Origin: Cladophialophora immunda
Taxonomy: Eukaryota > Ascomycota > Eurotiomycetes > Chaetothyriales > Herpotrichiellaceae
Reading direction: 5' to 3'
DNA: 64,000 bases
Assembly (NCBI RefSeq): GCF_000835495.1
Contig: NW_015622545.1
Span: 3,674,777 to 3,738,776 of the forward strand
Position 1 is the first letter of the stretch, and every line of letters starts with the position of its first letter. The notes under the pieces are model-generated. The model was not told the origin of the DNA. It did not search any database and was given only the letters and a program-made list of their open reading frames with translations. Positions 23,028 to 34,582 of the stretch are shown one piece after another. The position numbers and the translations under genes are program-made.

Positions 23028-26000
23028 ATGACAATGGCACACTGTGAACCTGATGCAGACAACACATTTGGCCCAGTGGTAGCCTCTTGTGCTCGATCCT
23101 TCGACTTTACCCTCCTCTTCGAACAAAGCGTTCTCTCCCTTGTTCCCAATGCTGTCTTCCTGCTCTTTGCAGCCTCACGCCTATGGGTTCTGCTTCACGT
23201 ACCAACCCGCACCACCAAGCATGGCTGGACCTCGATTGCCAAAGTCATAGCCGCTTGCATCTTGGTCGTCATTCAGCTGGTGCTTCTACTGCTTTACACC
23301 GCCGCAACGTCCGTCAACAAGGCGACATCCCTTTCAGCGACGGTGGTGGCGATGTGTGTGGCTATATTCGTTGCTCCTCTGTCGTACCTCGAGCATCATC
23401 GTTCTGTTCGACCTTCGACCCTCCTCAACTCCTATCTAGCCCTCTCAATTATTCTTGACATCCCTCAAGGTCGGACACTATACCTTTTACAAGGTCAGGG
23501 TGAACTTGCAGGGATATTTTCCGCAGCGATGGCCGTCAAAGCTGTCATGCTCCTACTTGAGGCATGGAGCAAGAGAAGCTTTCTCGAAATGCAGTACCAA
23601 GCTCTGCCCGTGGAAACTACCAGCAGTATCCTGAGCCGCGGGCTGTTTGTATGGATGAACGACTTGTTCATTTCAGGATTTAGGAAGGTGATATCTTTCG
23701 AAGACCTCGGTGCAATCGATACCAAGCTCGACTCTGCGACCATTCATCGGCGAATACATGACGAGTGGTCAAAGCAAGACTGCCAAGCTAAATGGCCTCT
23801 CCTCCGGTCGCTATGGAGAGCGCTTCGGTGGTCTATCTTGTCAACAATACCTGCAAGGCTCTGCTACAGTGGATTTGTCTTCGCTCAGCCCTTTCTCATT
23901 CGTCGAGCCACTGGTTACCTAGCTCAACCACGCTCAGCAAATGACATCGGTTACGGTCTCGTGGCAGCTACCGGTTGTATCTACGCGGGAATAGCGGTAC
24001 AGGGCCTGAACCTGGTGTTATAATGGATGCTGATCCGGGTTTGTCTAGATCTCGACCGCTCTCTACAAGCACCAGTTGTACCGGCATATTACATTGGCCA
24101 GAGGTGCTCTCGTCGCGCTTATCTACTCTGAGACGCTCTCCATGGAGCAGGCCCTTGACGATCCTTCGGCTGTCTTGACGTTGATGAGCACCGACGTAGA
24201 CCGGATCTGCCAGAGTTTAGTTGTGCTTCCCGACCTCTGGTCTCGTCCCCTGGAACTGGTTGTTGGCACTACTCTGCTAGCATTACAGATCGGTTGGGTG
24301 TCTGCTATGCCGCTAATTGTTGTTCTCCTTAGCATCACCGCCGATTCTAGGGTCACCATGATGATCGGCGGAAAAGTCAAGATATGGAATGATGCGGTCC
24401 AACAAAGAATCTCGTTGACGGCTGATGTTCTGGGCTCTTTGAAGCTCATCAAAACTCTAGGACTCACCGGACCCATACATTCGATGCTGCAAAACGAAAG
24501 ACTGCGCGAATTGCGCTTCCAGGCGAAGTTCCGTCACGCGACTGTTTGGCTGAATACCTTGGGTAGATGCACCTTTGCTTAGGTCCATTGGAGATATGTC
24601 TGACGACGACTGAACAGGAAACGTACCGCCTGCTCTCGCTGCAGCCGTGACATTCATTGCATATGCAATCAAGGCCAGAATTGAGGGTTCTGCCTCACTG
24701 AACGCCTCTGACGCCTTCACGAGCCTTGCTCTTATCTCTTTGGTCACAACCCCTGCAGCCGAGATTCTGACAGCGTACCCAGCTGCAGCCTCATGCATTG
24801 GCTGTCTAAGCAGGATCGAGACACACCTACTGAAATCACAAGTTCGGACTCCGAGTCGGGATGTCGCTGAGCTTGGTGCTTTGCCGCAAAGGCCAAACTC
24901 TGGTGATCCGTGTATGTCTCATTCCGACGTCAAAATGCTCGGCGGCTCTCGTGACATTCTTCGAAATGTGGACTCGATTCTGCACCCCGGAAGCATCACG
25001 TTCATCCTTGGGCCTGCTGGCTCAGGTAAATCCACATTTTTGAAAGCTGTGATGAGTGAGATTAGTCACTCGGCGTCCATACGGTCTACAGGGGAGGTCG
25101 TCTACTGTGAACAAACCCCATGGCTCTTTACGGGCACTGTGCGGGAAAATATTTGCGGCACCAAGGCTGAAACTTTCGACGAGGGCTGGTATCAGACTGT
25201 CCTTGCTGCATGTGCTCTCCACGACGAAGTGCTCTCACTGCCACAGGGCGATCTGACACACATTGGTGGACAAGCTACCGATCTAAATGGAGGCCAGAAA
25301 CAGCGTATCGTGCTCGCCCGCGCTCTGTACCGGCGACCTCGCCTGATCGTTCTTGACAACTTACTCAGTGCTTCGAGCCTTCAGACACAACGAATGGTTA
25401 TGAAGGGTTTACTGGGCCGAGATGGACTGCTACGAAAACTCCGTGCGACTGGAGTTATTGTAGCCCAAACTGCGCGTTACGCAGAGATTGCGGACAACTT
25501 GATAATGATTGACAGTGAAAGAAATGTCACTTTGGTTCAGAAAAGAGCCAGACTGGAAGATCGCATTTTCGAGACCGATCCGAATGAATCCGAATGCACC
25601 ACAGAGCCGAAAACAATAGGCACTGTCGAGGAAAAGGACAAAATCATTGAAGTCGCCCCCGAGCCCACAACGGGAGAGAAACATGGCCGCAATGACAGTG
25701 ACTTCTCAGACTACGCTTATTATTTCAAGAGCATGAGTTGGATATGGGTGGTTTTGTTCTTCCTGTCCGCCGCCGCACAGACCCTTTGCTATTACATGTC
25801 CCAAGTCATCTTGCAGTGGTGGACCGCAGACGGTGGCCTAGACATTGCGAAATGGACGCCGCTCTATTTCACCCTGGCTTGTGGCAATGCCGTATTCTTT
25901 GGTATTACTACCTGGGCAATGTTCCTCAAGCTGGTGCCGGAATCTGCGGCAAACTTACATCACATCCTCCTCGACACTGTGACGAACGCGACATACTTGT

Positions 26001-27508
26001 TTCTAGCAAAGGCCGATGTCGGCGTATTGCTCAACAGATTCAGTCAGGATATGACTCTGATCGAATCCCAACTACCCACTGGGGTCCTCTGCACGACGAT
26101 CTATCTTTTCTGGACATTCGGATCCTTGGCGCTGATATGCAACGGATCAAGATGGATGGCCCTGACCATTCCAGCGGTCCTGCTCGCGCTGTTCTTCATT
26201 CAGTGGATCTACCTCCGAACATCTCGTCGACTTCGGGTTATTGAGCTTGAACTCAGAAGCCCGCTGTATTCCCACTTCCTCGAAACAATGAAAGGACTCA
26301 GCAGCATCCGAAGCCTCCACTGGGAGCAACAGTTTACAGACTCCATGATCAAGAAGCTCGACGACTCGCAAATTCCTTATTACCTGCTCTACTGCGCACA
26401 AAGGTGGCTCCAACTTGTTCTGGACTTGGTCATTGCCGCACTGGCGTTGATCGTGATGACCTTGGCCGTCAGCCTACGGACGTCCACCAATCCAGGTTCT
26501 CTAGGTCTTTCTCTTAACAATATCCTGAGCTTCAATGACATATTGTCCTTTTTGCTCCAGTACTGGACACTGTTGGAGATCTCGCTAGGGTCGATAGCAC
26601 GAATTCGAGAGTTTGGAACTGACACAGCGCAAGAGATGACCCCTTTAACCAGCACTCAGATCCCCCCTACTTGGCCGAGTCATGGCAGTATCGAGCTCTG
26701 TAACATCACTGCGAGTTACAGCGCAGCCAAGGACGCCCTCAAAAACCTCACAATGTCAATTCGGCCAGGTGAAAAGGTAGGGATTTGCGGCCACCCTGGG
26801 AGTGGCAAGACCTCCCTTCTCCTTGCAACCTCGAGACTGCTGGATGTATCACAAGGCTCGATCATCATCGACGGTGTCGATCTCAACACCATCCCTCACG
26901 CGGTGATCCGAGAACGTATCATCACCGTCCCCAAAGACTCCTTTCTTGTCCAGCAGAGATCTATGCGATTCAATGTGGATCCCAGCGGCGAGTATGACGA
27001 TATTCAAATCATCTCTGCACTCGCCAAGGTTTTGCTGTGGCCGACGCTCGAAAAGAAAGGCGGCCTCGACGCGATCGTCACCTCCGAGTTCCTATCCCAG
27101 GGCGAGAAGCAACTATTCAGTCTAGCGCGGGCCATTCTCCGCAAAAGCCGACACGACCTCCGCAGCAACAGTCCCGGCGGCGCCGAGACCGATACGAAAA
27201 GTCCAGAGAAACAGAAACACCCCGAATCAAAAGGCGTGCTCCTCCTCGACGAGGATATGAGCCAGCTGGACCCGGCCAGAGAGAAAGCTGTGTGGGGGGT
27301 GATCAGGGACGAGTTTGCAGGGCACACCATCTTGGCCGTCGCGGGACCTCACCAGCGGCTCGACTCGGTTTTGGACAGTGATCGCGTCGCTGTCATGGAG
27401 GACGGGAGGCTGGTCGAGTTTGATGCCCCCGGTGTCCTTCTCGCAAGGGGTGATTCGGCGCTTCAGACGTTGTATGAGACGGGCGCGAGGGAGGAGCTGT
27501 GGGGTTAG
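23028..27508 (+). CDS. ABCC-type (MRP-like) full ABC transporter, three exons
   Basis: Model: 23028-23996, 24049-24562 and 24618-27508, giving 1457 residues. Two short introns (52 and 55 nt) remove the stops that would otherwise break the frame; they join GIA to ISTALYKHQLYR and TLG to NVPPALAAAV, as in relatives. Architecture is TMD0-like N terminus, TMD1, NBD1, TMD2, NBD2. NBD1 has Walker A GPAGSGKS (about 627), signature LNGGQKQR and Walker B LIVLDNLLSASS. In the latter, the usual D-D/E and SALD residues are altered. NBD2 has Walker A GHPGSGKTS (about 1220), signature FLSQGEKQ and Walker B VLLLDED, with the catalytic Glu intact. It is a membrane exporter of unknown substrate. The fungal cluster of such proteins often lies in secondary metabolism or drug efflux, but no cluster is seen here. 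Confidence 0.92.
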
Positions 27509-28095
27509 ATTGGCAACGCCTTGTCGCCGTCTCCAGCGATGCATCTAGTGGAGAGGGATTGTCTGAATGACCTGCCACCGGCACGAGGAGATGTTACGAG
27601 CCCGGGGAATGGGATCAGGAGGACATGGAGAAGACAATCCCGAAAAACACTGCGACGGCGTCCATTACACGCGCTTCCAAGCGGAGTAGGGGACGGAGAA
27701 AACGATGGAAGTGCGACTTTGCAGTGTACTCCGCAGAGGAGGATGGATGTAGGAACTAATACTACTGCCCATTAGAAGCCCCCAAGACAGACTTTGAAAT
27801 CGACTGTCCCTTCTCTCGAACGTATGCCGACGCAACTGTTGGACTAGATACAAGACTTTTCCGCCTTCCTCTCTGCACTCCCCGGTTCGTGAATAGGTGC
27901 ACGCAGCTCTCGATGTTTCCCTTCCCCTTCCATTGCTCAAACAATCGCCATGACCCTCCTTTGCAAATCCGAAAGACCCGTCCCTCATGATCCCATTGTG
28001 CCGTTGCTGCCAATCCTCCTTTGCCAGGAGTGACTTCAGCCACGCTGTAACCCCACCACAGCCTCATCTCTCCACGCCGTTCCCACCGTCACGAC

Positions 28096-28156
28096 ACCCC
28101 TCCCTCCCTCCCTCCCTCCCTCTCCCTCCCTGTCACGACACCCCTCTCTCTCTCTG
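28096..28156. repeat. CCCT/CT pyrimidine microsatellite
   Basis: Tandem CCCT units are interrupted by GTCACGACA and followed by a CT run. The flanking phrase CACGACACCCCT is itself duplicated. Confidence 0.85.
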
Positions 28157-28228
28157 CCCCTTCCTCCACCCTCCCGTTTCAATGCGGGCATGACAAGTGT
28201 CTGCGCCAGGTGCATTGTTTCTTAGAGC

Positions 28229-28343
28229 GCCCTCTGGAGTGAGAGTCCCTCGGCCAGCAGAAATCGAGGGATTTGTTAGGTTTGCATTCGGTCGCTTTGA
28301 CCCTTGGCTTATTGTTGGACAGTTCGCCTCAGATTCTGCTGGC
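28229..28343 (+). repeat. Dispersed repeat copy A
   Basis: The segment from about CCTCGGCCAGCAG to GATTCTGCTGGCC matches the reverse complement of 53532-53648 with roughly ten differences over about 97 aligned bases, by eye. Weaker similarity extends about 20 bases upstream. It lies in gene-free sequence, and no transposon terminal repeats or target duplications were identified. It may be a small non-autonomous element or a relic. Confidence 0.7.
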
Positions 28344-29964
28344 CCCCCCTCTCTCTCGGCCCCTGTGGCTGGGCCTGCACCTCCTCCACTGCTGGGCACT
28401 GCTGGCGAAGCCCTGGCGGCGGCGGCGTTGTTGTTTGTTCTATTCTGGACAAGAGCCGGAGGCGGCCATTGTCTTTGTACCGTGAGCTCCCAGCAGCTCA
28501 CAGGGACCACTCTCCATCGTATCGAAGTGAACAATGGAGAGGGGCGGAGAAAGGAAAAGAAGAAGAAGAAATTGGGCGGAGAGAAATGTGCAGCATATAT
28601 AGCCAAAACCTCCGCCAAGACTGCTCCGACTGTGTAGAGCCACCGGGGGAAGTCCCCTGTTTCGTGCAGAGGAGGACGCCCCGGCTCTTTAGAATGTGTT
28701 GATGTTGTCAGCGTTCCCCGACTGCTGTTGTTCAGGGCGGCCGTCGTCCATCCTGTCGTGATCAACTGTCCCCAAGAATCTTATTTGGTTTTCGGCGGCT
28801 GTGACGGTCTCGCGATCACCGGCCCCGGCCCCGGCCCCAGCGACTGCATTCCAGTCCATACCTGCATCAGTGATGATTCCACGCCTTACCTTAGCCCGTT
28901 GTCGTTGTGGTCGATGTCAAAGGAAACGTCAACAACTTACAGAGTGTGCCTAGGTTCGAGAGCCAACGAGATTGGAGGTGTATCAATCACCACTACGCAC
29001 CGCCCTGAACCCACCATCCTATCCGCCGAACCACCCCTCAGTTTCGTCCGTCTCATGACCTGTGAAGACACCCATGTGCTTCCAGGAGAGCAGAATTGAG
29101 ATCGCATTCATGCATCCCAGGGGTAAAGAGCTCTTCGAATTGGACATTTATACTGCGAGAAAGACCCCTTCTTCCATCTGAATGAGGGGGCGTCCTCTCC
29201 AGCCTTACGGGTGCCCGACGCAGAATGGGAGAAGCGCGGAGTTCAGCGGGAGAAGCAAATCCGCTGCGGGAAATTCCAGGACACACCAGGCAGTACACAC
29301 CAGGCAGGACAGGACGCGGCATTGTAGCTGCCTACCGGGCCTTGTAGGTCGGCGGTTCGCTGGGCTGGTCGTCGGGCAGGTCGACAGTCATTTCCACGAA
29401 TACGAGCTGGACAGGCTGTGCTCGTTCGCCCCTCTTGAAGCGGTTAGAGCTGGCGGGCCGAAATCCGGCCTTGCTTCTTGCGGTGACGGATTTTGCAGGG
29501 TTTGTATGGCGGAAGAGACGCCACAGGATCCAAAATGGTATGGCCCGCAGCGCGGAAGTGCAGCCTGTGGTGACAGCATGCACACATCCCCAGGTTGTCA
29601 CCGCACTTGCAGGGGTTTGGCCATGTACTTTGTTCCGGCGATCCACAGAGCAGGTGAAGAGGAGAGCACCATTGGCTGTTCCATCGATCTTTTTTTTCAT
29701 CTTCTCCCCAGCGACATGACCTGCTGGCGAGAAGAGGCTTGCTGGGTAGGTAGGCAGGAAGTATATGACACGAGGCGCTGGCACGTCCCCTCCTGCCTGA
29801 TGACATGCAGAATCACTCTCTGGCCCCCTCTGCCTCCAATGCTCTCTTTTACCCCTGCTACCCCGTGAAGTGAGGTCCATATTTGCGCACGCTTCCCCTT
29901 CGTGACGTGAAAACCGCACAGCGACCCTGGCGAAGCCAATATTTGAGCCCATTCGCGCCCCAAA

Positions 29965-32900
29965 ATGAACGGGTGTTCGTCCTTCGATCCACCGTTTCAG
30001 GCCTTGGGCGACGATCCAGCCGCGCACGATGCGGTTTCGGCCAGTGATGATAGTTCAGAGGATGAACTGCCCGACCACGAGCACGACTTCGTTGACGATG
30101 AAGAGGAGCTCCGCCCATGCGTACAGACCACGAGCCTGACAACGCGGTATGTCCGATCGTGGAAAGGCCAGGAGGCCTTCCGGGAGCTATATCAAAACTG
30201 GTAACTCGTCCATGACTCCGATTCTGTTCGCCATTTGTTGACACGTTCTGCCAGGAAGGATGCCATAATCGCATCGTTTAATCTTGATCCAAGGTCCTTC
30301 CGGCCCGTTCTCAGAGAAACCCGCGCACAGATTCAAATCACCATCCACAGACGTTCCGGAGAAGATGGGGACCGACAGTCCCGGGAGCTTCTCGGATTCA
30401 TCCGCTTCATCCGCAAGGCTGGGACCGTCGAACTGGTCAACTTTCAGGCAGAGCTGAAGCGCAACAATCTGGTGATGGACAATTCGAATAAAGAAGGCCA
30501 CGGCGAGTTTGCGGGGTGCCACGGTGAGGGTTTCAAACTGGCCGCTGTGGTGCTGCGCAGGATGGGACATTCCGTCCGATTCGCAGCCTGCGAGTACTAT
30601 TGGAGCTTTGGACTGCATGGACGCTCCCGCACGAAACTCTTCTGTCGGCTCACAGCAGCCAAACCTGAGACGACGGAGAAAAAGAAGATAAAGTGCGCCC
30701 TTCAGAGTGCCAAACCGAATTTCAAAAGGGGCCTGACGTCGAATATCTGGGAGGACGTGTCCGTGAGGATCGGCAGGGCCAAGGGGGGCTTCGGGCTCAA
30801 AGTCTCAGAAGAGGACTTCCGTTCGTGGTTGACGGTCTCGATCGATCTCACTTCGCCCTCGCCCTCGCCCGGCGACGTTGTCCAGACCCGGTCCGGCGAT
30901 CTGATCCTTGACGGACGCTTCGCCAGGCACATCTATCGCAAAGGGTTGCGGATCGCCGGACATTATACTGATTATGTGCTGGGATACAACTTTGCACATG
31001 GTTCCATCGGCCGGGATCGGATTCGTCTGGAAGAGCCATCGGAAGAGCTCCAGATTGTTGGCGATATTTGGGAACAAGCCCTTCTGGGGCAAAGACCGGA
31101 TGTGATCGACATCTACATCAGACTGCTGCGGGAACAAGAGGGATGTCCTGAGGCTGCTATGACGAGTGACAAACTGCCAGAGTCGATGGCACGCTTGATC
31201 TGGGAGCGGTTGAGGAACATGGACCCCGATGCTTTCTTTTATTGCGAGGGTGATCCTTGTCGACCTCAGACTCCGGACGAGGTAAGATACTCCTATCCAC
31301 CACAGAGAAAACACCTAGACCTAATGTTGAAGCGGGAAAGATCGCCCTGATCTCAACTGAGTTCCAGAAGAGACCCGTGGCAATCTCGCGTGCCTTATGG
31401 AGCCTGCTAAGAAAGTTTTCGCTTGTTCGCACCCCTCGCGAAGAACGCTTCTATTTATTCCTCGGGTCGAAAGAGCTAGGGCGCGATGAGAGTGATCCTT
31501 TCAGCACCAACGTTGTCCGATCCTTGTTGGCCTCATTGACTTTACATCCACAGCTGCGCAAAATGAAACTTGAGTTCGTTGACGGTGGGGGCACGGATGT
31601 CGAGGTAGCGTGCAACAAACAGAAGACCCATATTCTCGTTCACCGCAAATGTCTCAGCTTTCAGAAGGTCCACGAAAACGGCCTGTGTGAGGGTCTGCGT
31701 TCAATAGGTCGCGGACACATTGGCGGCGAGGCATTCTTCTGCGACCATGTCGCCGTGGACCTGTTCGAAGCTTTCCTGTGCTTAGCGGGCAGCGCCATAG
31801 GAATTGCTCCCCAAGACATCAGGCCCCTGCGGCGCACCATGCGTGAACAGCTCGGGCTCATGCCTCGGCTGGTCCGTGTCGCTCGTACGGATAAGGCGAA
31901 CGAGCTCGAGGTCCGCTGGATCGGCAACGAATGTGGACTTGTGTCGACGGTCTGCAGCAGCAATGTCTGCTACCAGGTCATCCTCCACCGGGCTAGCTCG
32001 TGTCTGGAGAGGCAAAATGATGTGATCCATGTCCATCGGCGCGGTGTGTGATAGTATACATCGGGTTGCATACTCGGACTGATGCTCATGCGTGACTAGG
32101 AGTCCCTGTGTCCAGCGGTGCCCCCTCGGAGGATGGGCCGCCCTTTCGCGCAGAAGCCTCGATCGACTGCGATTGCGCCTTTCAAATCGTTCCTCGGGGT
32201 CGGTTGAAAGCGATATTCACCGGGTTAGATCCCCGTGAATTTTATTTTCCGATGGTCGCGCGAGTGGAAAACGGCTCCTTCTTTGCGGAGCCTCCAGCAC
32301 CCGTGGCACCTCGCAGGTTTCTCACTCGACCTTTGCCACCTCCAGGCGACGCAGAGGGCCCTCGCGTTGCGGCTAGCGAGGTCGACGAGGACGACGGGGC
32401 CGAGGGAAATCAGGACAGGTATGTGACCAATCCGAAGCTTGAAGGAACGGACGAGAAAGCTTCAGAGAGCAATAACCAAGTCACCGACGCCATCCCCGGG
32501 CCATCAGGTAAGAAGACACGGAGGCCACTTCAGTGGAAAGACGTCGAGCTTTTTGGAGAGGATATCATTGGTCTGCCAGCATTCGGAAAAGACGAGGAGG
32601 AGTGGCGGCGGTGGCATGCTGAAGAGTTGCCAAGTGCCTTTTTTAAACTCCTGGCACGTCGAGAAAAGCATCAGACCGTACGTTGAACCCTTCTGTAGCC
32701 GTAGGCCGCACGATGGACTGACATCGACTTGCAACAGCCGACCTTTCACCCCGTGGCCAGCCTTGAGTGCGCCCACTTGGAGTTTCACTTTGTCAAAGGT
32801 GAATATGCCCTCATCCGCCTGGGCGGTGACAGTGCTTCGGAGCATATCATCTTCATCCACGACATTTCCTACTGCGAAGAGGAACATGAAGCAGCCACAG

Positions 32901-34582
32901 CATATTTACTGGTCACCAAGTATTCGAAACTTGTGTCGCTTTATTCCAGTCTCCAGACGCCCGGTTTGGACAACGATGGTGTGAGCGCAAATAGTCTCGA
33001 GCTGTTGCTTCATTTCGAAGAGTTCGACAAAATGGGCATGCGAGATGATGCCGAGCTCATTCAGCTGGACGATATTGTCCATGCGGCTGATTTGATGGGC
33101 TGCTCTAACAATGCTCTAGGCGGCGTGGAGCACGTCCTTCAGCCGCCTCCAGGTAACGAAGAGGTCTTCCAGACGTGGCATCGATCAAGAAGGGCTGACC
33201 GTATGCTTCGTGTCCAGGCTCGGGGGATGGTTCCATGTTTTGCCGTTTTGCGATCCGAGGGGCCACGTCGAACGATCAGATAGCATGTTTGACACCCGTG
33301 GCCTCTCACCTGCTGCAGCGCCGTGATCGCTGGCCGGCACCACAGTTCGTCAATGCTTCGAGGCCATCCGTCGTGGATTTCACGCCCGGCATCCTGGGCC
33401 CCGCGGAAGGGTTTTCGCAAGCTGGGCTCGAAATCCAAGCTGCGCTGGGTTTTGACCAGGAGCGCCACTTGTCATGGAAGGTATGGATGACCCAGCTCTG
33501 AGGCCTTGAATCCGCTTGTTGATCTATCCAGATACGACACACGAAGAGCCAAGTGTATGATGGTCCACCGAAGAAAGTCCTCAGCGACATCTACTCTGAG
33601 CAACTTCGCCCTCCGTCGACGCCAGACCCTGCACCGCCAAATATTGCGCTGATTGCCGGGAGAAGCGCACCTTTTCGTCTGAACGAAGCAAATAACAGGA
33701 TGCCGTCGGCAGAGCATTTTGTCTCTTTGCTTGACCTTGTCGATGCGGCCGTGGAAACCCCGGGAAAGCCGGACTTTTTGGTGATGCTGAGTTCGCCGGC
33801 AATGCTCCACGCATCATTCGTGCCGCGGTTTTTGGCGACCATAATCAACCTGCTCAAGCACCGACGGTCCGTCCATATAAGGCTCTGTCGTCTTCAAGAG
33901 CACGGGCTTCCGCAAGAACGAAGCATCCTCCTCGTGGTAGCTTCTCCATTCTGTGCGCCACTCCCCTGGTATCTGCATTGGCCCTCTTTACCCAGAAAAG
34001 AACAGCCCATCACGCTCCGTGATCTGATAGTTGACCTTGACTTTGACAACCCTCGCCTTGGATCCGGATCAAAGCGGGCATTTGTCTGTTCGCCTCCTCT
34101 CGACGCAGCACACCCAGATCAACGCCGTGGCCCGTGTCTAGATCATGTCTACAATCACCAGACGGGGCAGCATCCACCGCCATCCTGCAGAATTCCCCTG
34201 CACTGGGACACTGATGCCGTGGTAACGCTGTCCAGCGTGCTGCAACCTTGGACACATCCCAGTAAGTGACCCGAGTAGAAGCTTCTCCAACTCTTTCGCC
34301 TGGCATTGTATCTGCGAACTAACCATGGGTCTCACAGGACGCCAAGATCTTCTCACTGTGCGGGAACTAGCTCGACTCCAGGGCTTCCCCGATGATTTTG
34401 TCTTTTATCATTCCACAGTGAGGCAATATCGGGACGTATGGACCGCCTTACCTCCGATAATTAGCCAGCTTGTCGGAAAGACCATTCTTCATGTCATTCA
34501 GGGCTCGCTCAGGGCCAAAGTAGGCACTCGCTTGGAAGGCCAACGGGCAGCGAAAAGATCTAGACAAGATTGTGGAGAATAA
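29965..34582 (+). CDS. GHKL ATPase-like / BAH-like / C5 DNA-methyltransferase-like fusion, eight exons, catalytic motifs lost
   Basis: Model: 29965-30200, 30255-31281, 31341-32043, 32100-32677, 32738-33152, 33218-33480, 33532-34261 and 34338-34582, giving 1398 residues. All seven introns are 51-76 nt with agreeing phases. After an acidic N terminus comes a GHKL N-box, ELYQNWKDAI (E74, N78, D81), and a glycine-rich ATP-lid motif GCHGEGFK (about 166-173) followed by LAAVVLRRMGHSVR. A BAH-like domain lies about 850-1000 (YALIRLGGDSASEHI, FIHDISYCEEE, IVHAADLMG, FCRFAIR). The C-terminal part has a C5-methyltransferase fold. The motif I equivalent is VVDFTPGILGPAEGF; motif VIII is EHGLPQERSILLV; motifs IX/X are LTVRELARLQGFPDDF and ALPPIISQLVGKTI. 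The motif IV position reads AGRSAPF instead of GPPCQ (Ala about 1120 for the nucleophilic Cys). Motif VI reads LVMLSSPAML, without ENV. It is probably a nuclear chromatin or DNA-binding pseudo-enzyme. The function is inferred, not shown. Confidence 0.85.

Larger units (their letters stand above)
27509..29964. other. Gene-poor region with simple repeats and a dispersed repeat
   Basis: A 2.46 kb stretch without a supported gene. It contains a CCCT/CT tract (28096-28156) and a roughly 115-bp repeat whose inverted copy is at 53532-53648. A TATATA near 28595 has no gene following it. Frames over 100 codons here are low-complexity or shadowed on both strands. Confidence 0.55.

Noticed and set aside
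23997..24617. Stops in the ABCC transporter suggesting a pseudogene
   Set aside because: Two GT..AG introns (23997-24048 and 24563-24617) remove them and restore conserved family sequence in phase over 1457 residues.
28133..28765. 210-codon minus-strand frame in the gene-poor region
   Set aside because: It spans the microsatellite and the dispersed repeat, overlaps + strand frames of similar length and lacks any domain.
30201..34337. Multiple stops in the methyltransferase-like gene suggesting decay
   Set aside because: All breaks fall in seven short introns with canonical ends and consistent phases; the spliced frame is fully open.
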